A DNA stretch of 64,000 nucleotides. It comes from Torreya grandis (taxonomy: Eukaryota; Streptophyta; Pinopsida; Cupressales; Taxaceae). Below, piece after piece: positions 59,427 through 64,000 of the stretch. The notes beneath the pieces are model-generated. The model did no database searches. It was not told where the DNA came from and was given only the letters and a program-made list of their open reading frames with translations. The stretch covers positions 3,619,501 through 3,683,500 of the forward strand of contig JARHVA010000316.1 in assembly GCA_037957365.1 (NCBI GenBank), in the 5' to 3' direction. The position numbers and the translations under genes are program-made. Every line of letters starts with the position of its first letter. Position 1 is the stretch's first letter.

Positions 59427-62400
59427 TGTCACTTGTATTTGTACCCCTTGAGGAGATAACACATCTCTCCTCATTCAAGTGTCACAATGGAACCACCTCA
59501 CGGCCGAGGGTGAACCAAATATGAGGTGGATCTCTAGATTTGGGGCTAGTTCCTCTTGATGTACCACTTTGATCAAACTACTATTAACTCTTGGGGGGAT
59601 GAAAAGGGAGAAGGATAACTGAAAGTAAATCTACTCTAGGGGAGGTGATACACCGAATAAGTTTTCTACTCACACCCTTAACATGCACTTAGAACCAATA
59701 AGAAGTCTACACATACACTTCATCTAATGACAATCTTCTCTCTCACATCAATGTTTCAAGCATGGGGTCTTGAAGAGAGCCTAAGTTAGGAGGACTTAGA
59801 TAATAGATATTATAAGAAACACTATTGAATAGACTACTCACGATACCTATAATCCAAATCAGACACTTCTTGCTGACCTAGAAAAGAAAGCTTCCAAAAC
59901 ACAAAAGGCACTAGGAAGAGTAACATGTGAAGGTAAGCCAAAATACACTTGCACAAGAGAAAAAACCATTGTATGTACTTAGTGAAATATTAAATGAGGT
60001 AAAAAAATCACAAAACTACCTCATCACAAAACTACCTCAGCACTACTTCCGGTCAGGTATAATGATTGATTTAAGTGGGAGGGGTTAAAAAAATCTATCA
60101 CATGCATTAGATTAGTTTATAATCATCCATCTTCATTTGGCCATGCACAATCATCTTTGAGAGTTCCAAATGACTCATTTCCATGTACCTCTCAAACTTG
60201 GCACCCAAAAACTTTCTAATTATATAATATAATCCATGAAAAAGGAGAGATGAAACTTATTAATAGTGTCCATGTCATAAAGTTCATCAAATAATCCTTC
60301 AAATGCTTCCCAATTGGAGTTTCAATATTTTTTGTAAGTTTTCACTACCCATTCACTATGATTGGCTGAGATGAGGAAGATGGTAGGAAAAATTAAGAGA
60401 TTAGATAACTCATGAAATTCCCATGGAGACTTATAAAAATTCTCAAACTATCTCCTAAAATTAATTTTACCTTTTGAAATCTTCTCACACCTATAAAACA
60501 CTCAGATTAGTCAAAAAGAGTGTTATTTTGCACCATCTGTATAAGTGTAGTACACCTCAATCACACAGAGGATATCCTTGGAGAGTCTTATATAATCCAT
60601 AATTAGTTTCATGGCATTTACACTCCATATTAATACTCCATCTGAAGCATCTTCCCCATCGAGTCCTTAAGGAGGGTTTAGAAGGGTTTAGAGCAGTTTT
60701 AGGTCTTAGCCTTTGTTCATAAAGGCTACATGTTGAAAATATATCCAAATTCCATTTAGGGATTGTTAAGGACCCTAAATAATATCTCTAAATATCTTGA
60801 GGTCCCATGCAAAGATTCATGAAAGCTCTAAGCATTTTAGAATGACCACTCATTCTCTTTTAACATTATGCATAGGACTATGTGCATTTCAAGCCAAGAA
60901 ATGGCTTCTTGGTGAGTTTGTCTACAAAAAAAGTTTTTAAAACCTCTATATATGCCTCAATAAAGTGCCCAAATAGGTCTCAATAGTCATGTAACTACAA
61001 AAGTGATATGACTTATTTCTAGGCATTCGACCTCACATTAGGTCTCATAGGCTTTACATGCAACTTGTGATTTAGACCTCTTTATTGAAATTATAGACCT
61101 CTAAGATAGATAAAACACATCATATATACCTCTATGAACATTCTCCAAATCATCTTAATTCTTGGCAAAGGTTGAAATTTTAAATGGTCTCTCAATTGAG
61201 ATTAGGCTTGTAACTTGCCTAGCTACCCTACTTACAAACCTTGTTGCTTAGATTACTCTATTTGAATTAAAACCTCCTCGACTAGTTTCTCATGTTTTAT
61301 TATGTGTCTCCCAGCTTTAGAAATCATATTATAGGGTATTTGGTTATTATGGTCCATCTTCTCATCATTTTCCTCTAATATGTAGGGTTTAGGCATGGAG
61401 AAAGTACACTAATTTTGAGATAAAATAGAGGAATATTGTCCTATTTTTACCACAAAATAAAACATTGGATGTTGTTACACAAGTTCCAAGGGTACTCTGT
61501 ACAAAAATTCAGCCTCTAACTCTAAGTTTTGACCCTTCAAAACACATAAATCTCAAGATTGAGTTTGTATTGGTAGACTGTATATGTAGGCAGGGTATGA
61601 GGACTGTCTTTGATGAAATTAGGAGCTCTTTTTATGAAATATGATCATGTAAATGAACTATATATGTTTCATGATCATGTTTTAATGGATTCAAACATCA
61701 TTATAATCTTTTGGTCTACAAGCTATCTAGATTGAGACAACCCTGTTTGGGGTTTGTTGTAGGTGTATTTGGGCTAGTGAGAATACCCTCAAGGTGAAAA
61801 AAACATAGTGTTTATGTTTATGGATCATTAATCACTTTTCATAACCATAAACCTTTGTCTAATGTACCATAACATTTCAAAATGGGTCTTTCTTTGCTTG
61901 ACTGATTGCGTTTCTCATTTAGAGACCCCTCCTATAGGGCTGTCTACTTATTTGGGAAGGTTTCATGGCATTTATAACATGTTCATTTAGATGATGGTTC
62001 ATTTTCCTTAGCATGTTTAAACATCAACCTCATACTAATACACCCTTTTGCCATTAGGACTAGGTGCCTACCTGTAGGACCAAGACATATTTGTAGGGGT
62101 CTAATGTACCTTTACTTGTAGGTATTCAAAGGTTGAAAAGCAATCATATTTAGTCATGAAGAGGCTTGAGACCTTGATATAGTTTATAATCATACTTTTT
62201 TATCATGAACAAAACTTAACCTCCATCTATGCAAGAAGAAGCCTATTTCAAGCTTGAAACTCTATGTTGGCTATAGATGCATTTTCTGAGATAGTGTATG
62301 GATAGGGCATGTGAGTGTGGAGGGAAAAGATAGTACTATCATTTCTCCTTGATGATATTCACATCCAAAAAATTCCACAAACTATTTGTAAGCATCTTAA

Positions 62401-63950
62401 TCATGGTGGCATAGTATAGATTTTAACTTTGGTGGAGAAAACACTTTTTATTCTTAGACCTATAGATAACACTAAATAGATTTAGTGCTTTCATGGCACC
62501 TTTGGAACCTTAGAAAAACTTTCCCCCTTTTATCAACTGCCCTTCTCAATTGGCAAGGGGATTTTCCATGGCAGAGGCTATAAAGCCAAACAACTAGGAA
62601 CATTGAAAAGTATTTTAAACTATGAAATATGTTAATCCCAAAATGCTTCTAGTCCTTTATTTAGTGTTTTTTGGGCAGACAGGATTGAAATCATAGTCAA
62701 CACTCTTTGAGGTGTTTCTAATTTGTAAATAACCCTAGTTTACCTTAGATGGATTTATACAGTACCATTTCATCAAGTAATGTTTCCAAGTGAAGTCCAT
62801 TTTCACTTTCACATTCAAGTGACTCTTTCAAACTCCTATCTAGGCCACCTATAGGTGGTTACATGATGTACCACAATGAACTCTATTATGAATAACATGG
62901 AGAATCCTCGTAAACATGAATCTTGATACTTTCATCTGACCTCTTAACATATTTCTAGAAAAACCAAGAGATTGAAATGCACATTCACCCTTTTATACAC
63001 CATTATGACATCATCAATGGTCTTATAGATTCAAATTCTAGGTTATAAGATAGTGAGAGTAATAAAAAAATAAAAACAAGACTAGGAGAGGCTTTCTTGG
63101 GCATTTGATCACTTCCAAATCTAAGAGAACATTGAATAAACCTATGGATGGGCCTTGAGGAACACCTAAAACAATCAAAACATCAAACCAAAGCAAAGAA
63201 TTATAAAACTTGCTCAAAAGGAGACCCCTCATGGATGTGAGTGCACAAAAAAATGATTGAGGTCTTAGTGATGGTTCATAAATGAGAATATGTGAAATCT
63301 AAACTTCTTGCCATGGAAATGAAGTAAACTTAGATTACTTTCCACCCCCAAAAGCATTCCTCCTAATTCAAAGTGTACAGTTTGTACTATGCATCCCAAG
63401 TTGACTCTCCTTAGATTATAAGGGCAAGAAAGAAGGATCAGAAGTAAAACTTGAAATTTTTTACCTTATCTTAGCACTCTAGGTATGGAAATGAATTTAG
63501 GAGCTTAAGAGACACCATCCCATGTTTTTTGTTGGATGAAGACTTACCAAGTCCGTACAAGTGCTATTAATGGCCTATTTTGAAGTAAAAACTACCTTAT
63601 TATACATATAACTACTTATTGTACTAACATATAACTAATTATAACATTTCCTAACATTATACACATTGAAAATAAACTTTGTGATGAAATTATTTCTTTA
63701 GAAGTCTGTACAAGTCATTAATTGGGCTATAAATACGACTAATAGGTCATTTTTGCATATGAGACATAGTAAAATGTAAATTAATGACTTGTGAACATCT
63801 TAAAACATCTCAGAGACCATATCATGTCACAATAAACATAATTTGTAACTTTGACCATGTATGACCATGTTTGACTAGAGTTGACTTTGGTTGACTAGGC
63901 AAGTACAAGGGAGGTATCCTTCAACAAGGACCAAGACAAGGATAGATAAG
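59427..63950. repeat. Long non-coding repeat, copy 2 (partner 35822-41043)
   Basis: Starts TGTCACTTG and follows copy 1 in order through shared blocks at 59554, 59607, 60806, 61229, 61418 and 62848, about 700 bases shorter by that last landmark. No domain is recognisable on either strand. Near its end, a(a/g)gtc(c/t)gtacaagt occurs twice about 154 bases apart (63549 and 63701). The right boundary is uncertain and may lie outside the window. Confidence 0.65.
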
Positions 63951-64000
63951 AGGTTTAGACCAAAATGAGACCCTATTAGGCATATGGAAACATTTGGAAA

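Noticed and set aside
35822..63950. One giant 28-kb retrotransposon bounded by the two long repeats
   Set aside because: The enclosed content is inconsistent with one element: gag pieces flank the left copy, a chromodomain scrap abuts the right copy, and a host-gene duplication lies between. Not excluded, but not called.

Overview
Host and character. This is nuclear DNA from a seed plant with a large, repeat-rich genome. The window is AT-rich, gene-poor and mostly old transposable elements: plant L1-type LINEs with DUF4283 ORF1 domains, Ty3/gypsy chromoviruses, and Tat-lineage gypsy elements with a second, archaeal-type RNase H. The age and density of the elements fit a gymnosperm or other big-genome plant, but the sequence does not prove the species. 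I see no rRNA, tRNA, CRISPR or bacterial-type operon.

Layout. 0-5 kb: a decayed LINE on the minus strand (ORF1, endonuclease, reverse transcriptase), interrupted by a 133-bp CA microsatellite. 5.4-6.1 kb: an unrecognised coding-like remnant. 9.4-10.9 kb: the only intact gene, a single-exon nepenthesin/pepsin-A1-like aspartic protease homologue on the minus strand. Both catalytic triads are altered (DTL and DTA instead of DTG/DSG), so it is probably a pseudoprotease. 17.1-18.4 kb: a gypsy fragment beside a truncated copy of that gene. 20.8-21.2 kb: a gag remnant. 21.2-26.9 kb: a complete but dead chromovirus-type gypsy element with LTRs, target-site duplication, primer-binding site and polypurine tract. 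Its gag-pol is one reading frame broken only by stop codons. 29.6-32.3 kb: a gypsy integrase remnant and a second LINE ORF1. 32.5-34.8 kb: a large inverted repeat whose loop holds another fragment of the protease gene. 35.5-42.3 kb: a gag gene apparently split by a ~5.2-kb non-coding repeat. 43.0-47.0 kb: a diverged segmental duplicate of 9.1-14.7 kb carrying a protease pseudogene. 47.0-56.3 kb: a Tat-lineage pol on the minus strand and, facing it on the plus strand, a decayed plant mobile domain (PMD) gene. 58.7-64 kb: a chromodomain scrap and the second copy of the long non-coding repeat.

How it fits together. There is one plausible working gene. Its relatives (one pseudogene and two fragments, all in the same orientation, spread over 35 kb) show a small local family that expanded and decayed while several layers of transposons inserted around it. 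The best leads are the non-canonical active site shared by the intact gene and its duplicate, the antisense PMD gene beside the Tat pol, the inverted repeat enclosing a gene fragment, and the long non-coding repeat family. Most transposon boundaries were read by eye and are approximate unless a terminal motif is cited.
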